From assembly GCA_017448905.1 (NCBI GenBank), contig JAFSKP010000052.1, positions 1-54,165 of the forward strand: DNA of 54,165 bases. The letters are read 5' to 3'. Both the position numbers and the translations under genes were made by a program. Source of the stretch: Bacteroidales bacterium (lineage in GTDB: Bacteria > Bacteroidota > Bacteroidia > Bacteroidales > P3). The notes under the pieces were generated by a model that was given only the letters and a program-made list of their open reading frames with translations, ran no database searches and was not told the origin of the DNA. Of this stretch, positions 46,179-54,157 are shown one piece after another (the first letter of the stretch is position 1; each line of letters starts with the position of its first letter).

Positions 46179-47933
46179 TTATCTCTCTTCGATGACGCTG
46201 CCGTGGTCGCGGACAATCATGCGGTAGAACCACTGCGGATACTCGGGCATGTTGGGCATGGCGCTGCCGCCGAACTCGGTGCGTTTGAACTTGCCGTTCT
46301 CCTCCTTCTTGATGTTGCCGTCCATGTACTTGACCAGCAGGTACTGGTCGAGCTTGGTCCATTCGTCCATCATCTTCTTGGCCTGGCGGTTGCTGAAGTC
46401 GTTGAGGAGTGTTGATATCTCCGAATCGGTGGCATCCTTGGCGCGGCGGTCGAATTTCTCTACATCGGTGATGAACCCCTCTTCAAGCTGTGTCTGGACC
46501 TTCTGCACGTCGACGATCATGTCCTTGTAGCGGCTGTAGACGAAGTTGGTGACGCGGTTGAAGAGCCAGAAAGCGGAGGTGGGGCTATAGGTGACCATGT
46601 CGCCGTTGCCCTCGCGGAAGCAGAGCGGGATGTCGGTGATGCCGCAATACATGGGGCAGTAGACGGTGCTGTAGGTGTCGTCGACACCGAACCAGATGAT
46701 GCCGCCGACCTTGCGGGGCAGCCATCCGCGGCACTGGGCCACGAAGCTGAAGCCCGTCTGCTGGGTAGAGGTGGCACGCTCGTGGATATACTTCTTGCCG
46801 TCGAGCTCCCAGTTCATGGGACGCCAGCGGTAGGGGCAGGCGAAAGGACCAGCTCCGACATCCTGTGTCATGTCCATGGCGGTACCCTCGTAGTGGTCGC
46901 GCATCAGGTTCATGACCTCCTGTACGTCGACCTTGTGGTCGGGTTTGATCCAGAGGGGCATACGCTCGGCAGTGGCGTCGCCCATGGCGTATTTCTCATA
47001 TTTGCGCATGCCGGCATTGACACGGCGGAACATGGCGTAGACACGGGCATCGCAGGCACGGATGCCGCTGAAAGTGAGAGGGGCGTAGGTGTCGCTGAAG
47101 CTGAAGTCGGCATCCTTGCCGTCGTACCAGCCGCAGGCACGGGCGAAGGTGATGACATCCGAGCTGTAGACGCATTCCACTTCGGGTTCAAAGACATAAT
47201 CGATATGCGCACTGCTGATGGCGGTGTGCAGCCCTTTGCCCTTGGCTTTGTTCCACTTGCCTTCCTGGGGGAACTGGGTGATGCGGGCCTGGTTGGCATG
47301 GCCGCAGACGTAGCCGTCGGGGATGCGGCGGGCAACCCAGACGCCACCGTCGGTGTATTTGTATTTGAGTTTCTTGGCAACATCGGCCTTGACATGGTCG
47401 GGGCGTTTGCCGATAAGTTCGAAGATCCACACCTCGTCGGGGTCGCAGATGCTGAAGCTCTCGCCCTCGCTGTGGTAGGGATACTGGGTGAGAAAGCCTG
47501 CCAGTACCTGGATGGCCTCGCGGGCGTTCTTGGCGCGCTGCAGGGTGAGGTAGATGAGCGAGCCGTAGTCGATGCCGCCCTCAATCTCGTTGGCAAGCTC
47601 CTCGCGGCCGCCGTAGGTGGTCTCGCCGATGGCGAGCTGATACTCGTTGATGTTGCCCACCACGCTGTAGGTCTGGGCTACCTGGGGAATCTGGATGAGC
47701 GGTTTTCCGCTGTCCCAGTCCACAACCTGGAACATGGTGCCGGCAGGGTACTGTGCGGCGCGACGGTAATAGAGTTCGCCGTAGAGCACATGGCTGTCGG
47801 CAGCGTAGGTTATCATCGTGGAGCCGTCCTTGGTGGCACCCTTGGTGAACAGAAAGTTCGTGCAAGCCTGCGAAACTGTAAATTGAAAATTGAAGATTGA
47901 AAATATCGCGGCTGCAAATAGGATTTTTTTCAT
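46179..47933 (-). CDS. C69 family dipeptidase (PepD-like), secreted
   Basis: 584 residues. N-terminal-nucleophile hydrolase: after a signal-like segment (MKKILFAAAIFSIFNFQFTV), QACTNFLFTKGATKDGS puts the presumed catalytic Cys at 24, exposed after processing. NEYQLAIGETTYGGREEL and the region with SICDPDEVWIFELIG match the family. Members cleave dipeptides; Bacteroidales carry several, often extracytoplasmic. Part of the signal peptide (IFNFQF) is encoded by a 7-nt tandem repeat (47881-47901). The terminator follows at 46134. Confidence 0.92.
   Translation of the reverse strand: MKKILFAAAIFSIFNFQFTVSQACTNFLFTKGATKDGSTMITYAADSHVLYGELYYRRAAQYPAGTMFQVVDWDSGKPLIQIPQVAQTYSVVGNINEYQLAIGETTYGGREELANEIEGGIDYGSLIYLTLQRAKNAREAIQVLAGFLTQYPYHSEGESFSICDPDEVWIFELIGKRPDHVKADVAKKLKYKYTDGGVWVARRIPDGYVCGHANQARITQFPQEGKWNKAKGKGLHTAISSAHIDYVFEPEVECVYSSDVITFARACGWYDGKDADFSFSDTYAPLTFSGIRACDARVYAMFRRVNAGMRKYEKYAMGDATAERMPLWIKPDHKVDVQEVMNLMRDHYEGTAMDMTQDVGAGPFACPYRWRPMNWELDGKKYIHERATSTQQTGFSFVAQCRGWLPRKVGGIIWFGVDDTYSTVYCPMYCGITDIPLCFREGNGDMVTYSPTSAFWLFNRVTNFVYSRYKDMIVDVQKVQTQLEEGFITDVEKFDRRAKDATDSEISTLLNDFSNRQAKKMMDEWTKLDQYLLVKYMDGNIKKEENGKFKRTEFGGSAMPNMPEYPQWFYRMIVRDHGSVIEER
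47881..47901 (+). repeat. 7-nt repeat inside the C69 signal-peptide region
   Basis: AATTGAA, AATTGAA, GATTGAA at exact 7-nt spacing. On the coding strand it reads TTCAATC TTCAATT TTCAATT, giving Ile-Phe-Asn-Phe-Gln-Phe. Same unit style as the intergenic arrays, but here in a coding sequence. Confidence 0.7.
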
Positions 47934-48010
47934 TGCTTTAATATTTAATCTGGGGGTGAAGGATGAGTGAGGGAGGACTATACATCTGCGTACTGTTCAC
48001 AGGTCGCAGA

Positions 48011-48958
48011 TTACAACAGTTTCTTCTTGAGATTGAGGATCATGTCGTCAGTCATGCGCTCGAGGTCGTACTGCGGGTTCCAGCCCCATTCGTTGCGGGC
48101 GCAGCTGTCGTCCATCTTGTCGGGCCAGCTGTCGGCAATGGCCTGCTTGATGGGTTCCGGCTCATAGACCATCTCGAAGGCAGGGTAGCGTTTCTTGATG
48201 GCGTTGTAGATTATTTCGGGGTCGAAGCTCATGGCAGTGACGTTGAAACTGTTGCGGTGCACCAGCTTGGTGGGGTCGGCCTCCATGATGTCAATCATGG
48301 CTTTCTGTGCGTCGGGCATGTACATCATGTCCATGTAGGTACCTTTCTTGAGGGGGCAGACGAATTTCTCGCCCTTGACGGCTGCGTAGTAAATCTCGAC
48401 GGCGTAGTCGGTAGTGCCGCCACCGGGGAGTGTCTGGTAGCTGATGAGACCCGGGAAGCGGACGCTACGGGTGTCGACGCCGAAGCGAGTGTAGTAGTAG
48501 TCGGAGAGCAGCTCGCCGGTGACTTTGGTGACACCGTAGATGGTGTTGGGGCGTTGGATGGTGTCCTGCGGGGTGTTGTCGTGTGGGGTTGAAGGGCCGA
48601 AGGCACCGATGCTGGAGGGCGTGAAGACGGCGCAGCCAAAGAGGCGTGCCACCTCAAGGCAGTTGACCAGCGAGCCGATGCCGACGTTCCAGCCGAGCAT
48701 GGGGTTGAGCTCTGCCGTGGCGCTGAGGATGGCGGCGAGGTTATAGATGGTGTCGATATTGTACTGCTTCACGGCGGTGGCAATCTGCATGATTTGGGTG
48801 CTGTCGATGCGCTCCACAGGGCCACGCTCGTAGGGGTCGCCTTTGAGGGGGCGCAGGTCGCTGCATACCACATTGTTGTCACCATAGATGTCTCTGAGAT
48901 TACGTGTCAGCTCGGAACCTATCTGTCCACCGGCACCAACGATAAGGATTTTTTTCAT
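48011..48958 (-). CDS. Epimerase-like L-threonine 3-dehydrogenase
   Basis: 315 residues, short-chain (extended SDR) Rossmann protein. NAD motif GAGGQIG (8-14), catalytic Tyr141 and Lys145 in YGVTK, Ser near 115 (FTPSSIGAF). Closest in pattern to the UDP-galactose-epimerase-like threonine dehydrogenases of Bacteroidetes, oxidising L-threonine to 2-amino-3-oxobutyrate; a sugar epimerase is the alternative. No kbl gene beside it. Confidence 0.8.
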   Translation of the reverse strand: MKKILIVGAGGQIGSELTRNLRDIYGDNNVVCSDLRPLKGDPYERGPVERIDSTQIMQIATAVKQYNIDTIYNLAAILSATAELNPMLGWNVGIGSLVNCLEVARLFGCAVFTPSSIGAFGPSTPHDNTPQDTIQRPNTIYGVTKVTGELLSDYYYTRFGVDTRSVRFPGLISYQTLPGGGTTDYAVEIYYAAVKGEKFVCPLKKGTYMDMMYMPDAQKAMIDIMEADPTKLVHRNSFNVTAMSFDPEIIYNAIKKRYPAFEMVYEPEPIKQAIADSWPDKMDDSCARNEWGWNPQYDLERMTDDMILNLKKKLL

Positions 48959-49191
48959 TGTTTATGTAATTTTTAAAACTTTTATTTGGTATAAAACGCA
49001 ACAACACGCACGGTTTCATATTGTTGTACAAAACCATATCATAATTGTTTGGACAACAAATATACATTTTTTTTGTTTTTTTTCTCCATTTCTTTGTATT
49101 TTTAGAGAAAAATACTACATTTGCACAGAAAAACAGTAAGTTTTTTTGTCAAGCAAGTGTATATCAAAAATATAAATATTCCATTAACCTT
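48959..49191 (+). promoter_or_regulatory. AT-rich divergent promoter region
   Basis: 233 nt between the dehydrogenase and cassette 3. Plus strand: TTTG (49093-49096), 19 nt, TACATTTG (49116-49123), a full Bacteroidetes match ~69 nt before the A3 start. Minus strand: TATATTTG (49064-49057), a -7 box ~100 nt before the dehydrogenase, without a good -33 element. Nothing else is seen. Confidence 0.75.
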
Positions 49192-50553
49192 ATGAAACGT
49201 TATTTTCTACTTATTTTCGCCCTTATGGCAGTATTATCACTTGAAGGCATGGCACAATCGTTCGTGGTATCCTTGCCATTCAGCGACAAGGTTGAAAACA
49301 GCATTGTGAGGGAGACGACTTACGGAAACACGGTGAGCTATGTGGAGACAGCGTCCGACCATTGGATTGTCTTTGCCTCGACGGCAAACGCAACGGTGCA
49401 AAAGCTGCAGATCCCATCAAACATCTTCATGACCGACCTCTTCCTGCACGACGAGTATGTCTATTTCTGCGGCTACGACAACGCCAACAGCCATGGAGTG
49501 TGGGGTTGGTTCGACACTATTGCCTCAAAGATGGCCTCGAACGGAATAACATACTACAACAACTTCAACTGCAGAAGCTGCGATGTGGAGAGGTTCAACG
49601 CCCTTGTGGTCTATTCGCGCGGCACCTCTCTGTTTGCCGCTCTTGTGGGCTCGGCCATCGACGGGCTGGGTGACGCAAGGGCATGCACAGTGTCTCTTGC
49701 TGGCACCGAGGGCATTGCCACAGGCTGGAGTTATACGATAGGGCAATCTCCCGACACTGCCGAAAAACTCACGAATATCTGCCTTACAGACAACTATGTG
49801 GTGGCATCCGGCGTATCCGATCCAAGCTATTCAGCCGAGCATTACCGCATCCACAACCGCTACAGCATGTGGGACGGGCAGGCCGACAGGAGATATTATT
49901 ATGCGTGCGGACCGGTTGGAGTGATCCACTGCTGGGACGGCTTTGCAATGACTCGTATCGGCGGCGACACCATCGCGACAGCTGCAATTTGTCATATTGC
50001 GAGTAGTAGTGCATCTTACGGCGTTCTTCTCAATGTATATGACATGCAGCAGACGCTGAGTGCCCTGTGCTGCATTCCTCCTGTAAGCTCTGTGGAGTAC
50101 GACAACGTGGGTTATTTAGGACAGTACCAAATCAAGAACCTGTGCTATAGCACCACCAACCAGATATTCTCAATCCTATTAACCGGAAAATTCAACTTTT
50201 TTACCGATAATACCATTGTGGCTCAACTGCTTTACCCGGGCGCGACCAATATAGAGTTTTTCGGTCGCAACAAACATACATCTTTCTTTCTAGACCATTT
50301 CACGAATCAGTCGCGCTTCCTCGTAACAGGCCGGAATGACATCAACCCAAACGAGATGCTCTACTTCGCACAACCTCACTCATTCCAAGGCGCATGTTCC
50401 AATTATCATTCCGACTTTCTGATTAGCAATGCTTTCGAATCCAAGTCACACTCGTTCCCGTATTACACTTGCAACGGGCAGTTTGACTGCCTGATGAAGG
50501 AGACAATCCCATCCGACGAGACTGCAACCAATAGCTGCGAAGCAAAACAATAA
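49192..50553 (+). CDS. Secreted propeller-like protein, cassette component A (copy 3, divergent)
   Basis: 453 residues from ATG 49192; the upstream frame is AT-rich leader. Signal peptide MKRYFLLIFALMAVLSLEGM then Ala-Gln-Ser. Pattern like the A proteins at 930 and 9021: strand-rich, a Cys near FCGYDNANSHG (~100), NNFNCRSCDVERF, a WSGR-like VTGRNDINPNEMLYF near the end followed by a Cys pair. No sorting domain. Identity to A1/A2 is low, so the link rests on order, size, pattern and the B partner 12 nt downstream. Own promoter at 49093. Function unknown. Confidence 0.8.
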   Translation: MKRYFLLIFALMAVLSLEGMAQSFVVSLPFSDKVENSIVRETTYGNTVSYVETASDHWIVFASTANATVQKLQIPSNIFMTDLFLHDEYVYFCGYDNANSHGVWGWFDTIASKMASNGITYYNNFNCRSCDVERFNALVVYSRGTSLFAALVGSAIDGLGDARACTVSLAGTEGIATGWSYTIGQSPDTAEKLTNICLTDNYVVASGVSDPSYSAEHYRIHNRYSMWDGQADRRYYYACGPVGVIHCWDGFAMTRIGGDTIATAAICHIASSSASYGVLLNVYDMQQTLSALCCIPPVSSVEYDNVGYLGQYQIKNLCYSTTNQIFSILLTGKFNFFTDNTIVAQLLYPGATNIEFFGRNKHTSFFLDHFTNQSRFLVTGRNDINPNEMLYFAQPHSFQGACSNYHSDFLISNAFESKSHSFPYYTCNGQFDCLMKETIPSDETATNSCEAKQ

Positions 50554-50565
50554 AAACGGAATGCC

Positions 50566-52119
50566 ATGAAGAAAATAAAACAATTAATCATCATATCATT
50601 GCTAATGCTGTTCATTCCAACAATAATGTCTCAGAACAGCTATTACGACTATTACTTCAATGTCAACGATACAATCCATGGCCGCTCACCTATATACCAC
50701 TACCAGTGGTGGAGCGAGAACTGGTTAAGTGACACCAACCACGGTCTCTCTGTACAAATGATTATCACGAACGAACATAATCCACATGGAATTGATATTG
50801 ATTCTGTTCGTGGCCGTTTCTTTCATATGCCTTATTATTATTTGCATGGCGAAATACTCAGATATTGCTATACGGATGAACCCTTGAACATTGTGGGACT
50901 GGCCGCATCAGCATACGTGAGAAGTAGCAGCATTACTTCAACCAATGATGAGATTTTCCGACCGGAATACTTTAGACTGTATGATGCAAAAACCGACACC
51001 TTCCAACTGGTAGGGGAATTGCAATTCGTGAATGCCTCTCCAAAAAGATATATCGATCTTGATGTCAGAGAGCTTACAAGAATTCCTTACTATGGTAGTC
51101 AATATAATACTACTTTCTGTTGTGATGAAGTAAAACCGGTACAGCACGAAATCAAACCTATACATGAGTATTATTTTGACAAGCCTGTAACAGTCACCGA
51201 CTCATTCTACGTGGGTCACACACAACTATCAAGCTGCGATAATTACTGGATTCCAGATGCTCCAATCTTGGAGAACAGACGCTGGTTTGGTGTTTATAAT
51301 TTGTCTTACGACACAAATTATAACGGATATGTTGACCAAAATTATGTATACCATAATCCCTGCGCTGATATGGGCTGCGAAATAATGCCCGGACAGCTGT
51401 ACAGATTCCGCTTTATTAACGACCTCAATTATCCACTAGATTACCAGTTTATTCCCACTGTTTTCGTTGACACCCTGTGGCACTGGACGGTGAGACCCCA
51501 TTTCATGCTCGTCTTCCCCATTATCGAGATTGACTCCTCATGGCGCCACGGACCACCCCAATACGAATGCCCCGAGGTGACAGACTTGAGAGTCGCCGCT
51601 GTGGATGATGCAGGTGTGATTATCATGTGGAACACCCGCACCGGGCAAGAACAGTGGCAGATAAGCCATGGACCTGCCGGCACGCCACCTGACAGCGGAC
51701 TGGTAGAGAGTTCCCATACTCCCGCTTGCAGGCTTAGAGACCTCGACTCCTGCACCAGTTACGATGTCTATGTCCGTGCTGTCTGCCACCATGACAGCAC
51801 CGAGTACAGTCCCTGGACCGGCCCCATCGCAGTCAATAACTGCGACACGACCAATGCATCTGAAGCCATCCGTCAACCGACAGCACTCGAACTTTACACC
51901 CAGCTGATACCCAACCCCGCACAGGACAATGTGAACATTTCCTGCTCATATGTAATAAAATCCTGCCAAGTCCTCACCCTCGACGGACGGGAGGTGGAGG
52001 AAAAGCAAGTCAACGACCGCTATGCCACACTAGATGTCAAGGGTTGGAACCCGGGTGTCTACATCGTCGTCCTGCACACCCAGGCCGGCATGGTATCGCG
52101 CAGACTTGTCGTGAAGTAA
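50566..52119 (+). CDS. T9SS-exported protein with fibronectin-III domain, cassette component B (copy 3)
   Basis: 517 residues. Signal peptide MKKIKQLIIISLLMLFIPTI then MSQ. The family domain (~20-330) keeps the B mark, here YYFDKPVTVTDSFYVGHT against FENPVYVDTDFYIFGST in B1. In place of the InlB-like repeats there is one fibronectin-III-like domain (~342-430: CPEVTDLRVAAVDDAG, SYDVYVRAVCHHD). The end is a type A sorting domain (QLIPNPAQDNVNISC, VLTLDGREV, NPGVYIVVLHTQAG). 12 nt after A3. The swapped spacer between family domain and sorting domain is worth noting. Confidence 0.85.
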   Translation: MKKIKQLIIISLLMLFIPTIMSQNSYYDYYFNVNDTIHGRSPIYHYQWWSENWLSDTNHGLSVQMIITNEHNPHGIDIDSVRGRFFHMPYYYLHGEILRYCYTDEPLNIVGLAASAYVRSSSITSTNDEIFRPEYFRLYDAKTDTFQLVGELQFVNASPKRYIDLDVRELTRIPYYGSQYNTTFCCDEVKPVQHEIKPIHEYYFDKPVTVTDSFYVGHTQLSSCDNYWIPDAPILENRRWFGVYNLSYDTNYNGYVDQNYVYHNPCADMGCEIMPGQLYRFRFINDLNYPLDYQFIPTVFVDTLWHWTVRPHFMLVFPIIEIDSSWRHGPPQYECPEVTDLRVAAVDDAGVIIMWNTRTGQEQWQISHGPAGTPPDSGLVESSHTPACRLRDLDSCTSYDVYVRAVCHHDSTEYSPWTGPIAVNNCDTTNASEAIRQPTALELYTQLIPNPAQDNVNISCSYVIKSCQVLTLDGREVEEKQVNDRYATLDVKGWNPGVYIVVLHTQAGMVSRRLVVK

Positions 52120-52186
52120 CCCATTATCTGTTTGGCACAACTGCATCATTTTTTACAGCACACACCTGCAATTAAAAAAAATTGTG

Positions 52187-52194
52187 TACTTTTG
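52187..52194 (+). promoter_or_regulatory. -7 box before the small membrane protein
   Basis: TACTTTTG fits TAnnTTTG, 23 nt before the ATG at 52218, in an AT-rich gap. A -33 TTTG is not clear (CTG at 52166-52168). Confidence 0.45.
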
Positions 52195-52217
52195 CATTTT
52201 CAAATTTTGAGTGAAAA

Positions 52218-52487
52218 ATGGAGAAAACAACTTTGGCAAAAGTATACGAATGGGCATCGTACATTATCATCATCGCTGCCACAGTGTTCTATTTTGTATT
52301 CGACAAGATGTCGCCTATGCGTCTGCCTATCACGTTGTTAGGCATCATTCTCGCACTCTTCTGCCGCAACATGATGTACCGTACAAGATACAAGATGTTC
52401 GAAGAGGAAAACGAAGAAATGAAGGTCGACCTGCGACGTCTCACAAACCTGCTGGAGATTGAAAAAAGGAAAAAAAATGAAGAGTGA
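52218..52487 (+). CDS. Small two-helix membrane protein with C-terminal coiled coil
   Basis: 89 residues. Two hydrophobic segments (ASYIIIIAATVFYFVFD, ~13-29; LPITLLGIILALFC, ~36-49), then a charged helix (FEEENEEMKVDLRRLTNLLE) ending in KKN. No family recognised; a small inner-membrane protein possibly holding a cytoplasmic coiled coil. The TGA stop lies inside the first 7-nt repeat unit. Confidence 0.75.
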   Translation: MEKTTLAKVYEWASYIIIIAATVFYFVFDKMSPMRLPITLLGIILALFCRNMMYRTRYKMFEEENEEMKVDLRRLTNLLEIEKRKKNEE

Positions 52488-52510
52488 TTGGTGATTAGTG
52501 ATTAGCGATT
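52483..52510 (+). repeat. 7-nt tandem repeat (AGTGATT x4) across a stop codon
   Basis: AGTGATT, GGTGATT, AGTGATT, AGCGATT at exact 7-nt spacing; the TGA stop of the preceding gene (52485-52487) is part of the first unit. 40 nt before efp. Confidence 0.75.
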
Positions 52511-52549
52511 AATTCTATAAAGAAAACTGTAAACAAAAAACAAAATAAA

Positions 52550-53113
52550 ATGGCAACAACAGCTGATATCAAAAACGGTCTGTGTATTAATTTCAACAAC
52601 GACATCTACACCATCGTTGAGTTCCTCCATGTGAAACCTGGTAAGGGAGCAGCTTTCGTGCGCACCAAGATGCGCAACGTCAAGACCGGCCGCATCCTTG
52701 AGAACACCTTCCCCTCGGGAGCCAAAATCGACATCGTCCGCGTCGAGCGCCGTCCCTACACCTACCTCTACAAAGAGGGCGACATGCATGTATTCATGCA
52801 CACTGAGACATACGAGCAGATCTATATCCCCGAGGAAATCATCAACGCTCCACAGTTCCTGAAAGACGGCCAGTACGTGGAGGTTACAGTCCATGCCGAC
52901 ACCGAGACCCCGCTGCTTTGCGAACTTCCTCCCTTCATCGAGACCGTGGTCACCTACACCGAGCCTGGATTTGCAGGCAACACCGCCACCAACGCCATGA
53001 AGGACGCCACCGTCGAACCTGGCGTACAGGTTCGCGTGCCTCTCTTCATCAAGGAGGGTGAACGCATCAAGGTCGACACCCGCACCTGCGAGTACGCTGA
53101 AAGACTCAAATAG
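52550..53113 (+). CDS. efp: Elongation factor P
   Basis: 187 residues, three OB-like domains. Relieves ribosome stalling at polyproline. The loop [10 protein letters not shown] puts Lys32 at the tip where other bacteria modify it; no modifying enzyme is in the window. End [20 protein letters not shown] is typical. The stop overlaps a repeat array. Confidence 0.97.
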   Translation: MATTADIKNGLCINFNNDIYTIVEFLHVKPGKGAAFVRTKMRNVKTGRILENTFPSGAKIDIVRVERRPYTYLYKEGDMHVFMHTETYEQIYIPEEIINAPQFLKDGQYVEVTVHADTETPLLCELPPFIETVVTYTEPGFAGNTATNAMKDATVEPGVQVRVPLFIKEGERIKVDTRTCEYAERLK

Positions 53114-53132
53114 TGATTGGTGAATAGTGAAT
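53112..53132 (+). repeat. 7-nt tandem repeat at the efp stop codon
   Basis: AGTGATT, GGTGAAT, AGTGAAT at exact 7-nt spacing, beginning inside the TAG stop (53111-53113). Confidence 0.7.
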
Positions 53133-53173
53133 GAGGAACATTAACGAAAAACGTTAAACATAAGACAATCATT

Positions 53174-54157
53174 GTGAAAAGACTTTCTATCATTGCAGCC
53201 TGCTTGCTTCTGCTGGCAGGCTGCAAACATAAAGGACCGGAACAAGCGACACAACCGGTCGGTACCGACTACAGTAAAGTCGAAATCCCCTTCTTCGATG
53301 CCGATTCGGCATTCCTGTTTGTCAGCGACCAGCTGGCATTTGGAGTTCGCTATCCAGGTTCGGAAGGTCACGAAAAATGCGCCACCTATATCGCCGAGCA
53401 AATGAGCCGATGGTGCGATACCGTCATTGTGCAGCCCTTTACGGCCACCCTGTGGGACGGTCATAAGGTTGACGGAAAGAATATCATCGCCTCGATGCAA
53501 CCCGAACTCGACAGACGTGTGCTTCTCGCTGCCCATTGGGACTCGCGCCGTTGGGCAGACCATGACCTCGACACCAACAAATGGCGTAGTCCACTCCCTG
53601 GAGCCAACGACGGTGCCAGCGGTGTGGCATTGCTGATGGAGATGGCTCGCGCCATGAAGACAATGCCTCCTGATATCGGTATCGACTTCGTCTTCTTCGA
53701 TGTCGAGGACCAGGGCATCCCCGAATGGGCCAACCGTTACGAAGACAACACATGGTGCTTGGGTTCGCAGCATTGGGCAAAGAATCCTCACCGCCTGTTC
53801 TACACGGCACAGTATGGTATACTCTACGACATGGTGGGCTGTCCCAACCCGCGTTTCACCAAAGAGGAGGTCTCGGTAGGTTTTGCACAAGGAGTACTGA
53901 ACAAGGTATGGAACGCCGCTGCCACCCTGGGCTACGGGAACATCTTCGCAGATAAGATGTCGAGCGCCATCCTCGACGACCACCTCTATGTGAATCAGAT
54001 CCTGCACATACCGACCATCGACATTGTCCAGAACAGCCTGGAGTGCAGTTTCTACCCATACTGGCATACGATGAACGACAATCTTGACGCCGTCGACCGC
54101 AACACGCTTAAAGCCGTCGGCACCGTAAGCCTGAAGGTCATATATAGTGAACAGTGA
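53174..54157 (+). CDS. Glutaminyl-peptide cyclotransferase, M28-type lipoprotein (GTG start)
   Basis: 327 residues from GTG 53174. MKRLSIIAACLLLLAGCKHK has a lipobox LAGC (Cys17), so it is a membrane-anchored lipoprotein. Zinc-peptidase fold: AHWDSRRWAD, Asp in GANDGASGVALLMEM, Glu-Asp in FFDVEDQG and His in YWHTMNDNLD, as in animal-type glutaminyl cyclases of Porphyromonas. Converts N-terminal Gln of exported proteins to pyroglutamate. Several exported proteins here start with Gln after cleavage. The stop TGA falls inside a repeat array. Confidence 0.88.
   Translation: MKRLSIIAACLLLLAGCKHKGPEQATQPVGTDYSKVEIPFFDADSAFLFVSDQLAFGVRYPGSEGHEKCATYIAEQMSRWCDTVIVQPFTATLWDGHKVDGKNIIASMQPELDRRVLLAAHWDSRRWADHDLDTNKWRSPLPGANDGASGVALLMEMARAMKTMPPDIGIDFVFFDVEDQGIPEWANRYEDNTWCLGSQHWAKNPHRLFYTAQYGILYDMVGCPNPRFTKEEVSVGFAQGVLNKVWNAAATLGYGNIFADKMSSAILDDHLYVNQILHIPTIDIVQNSLECSFYPYWHTMNDNLDAVDRNTLKAVGTVSLKVIYSEQ

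Noticed and set aside
46782..47900. 372-codon plus-strand frame opposite the C69 gene
   Set aside because: Complement shadow of a strongly supported peptidase gene; no family motif, no start context.
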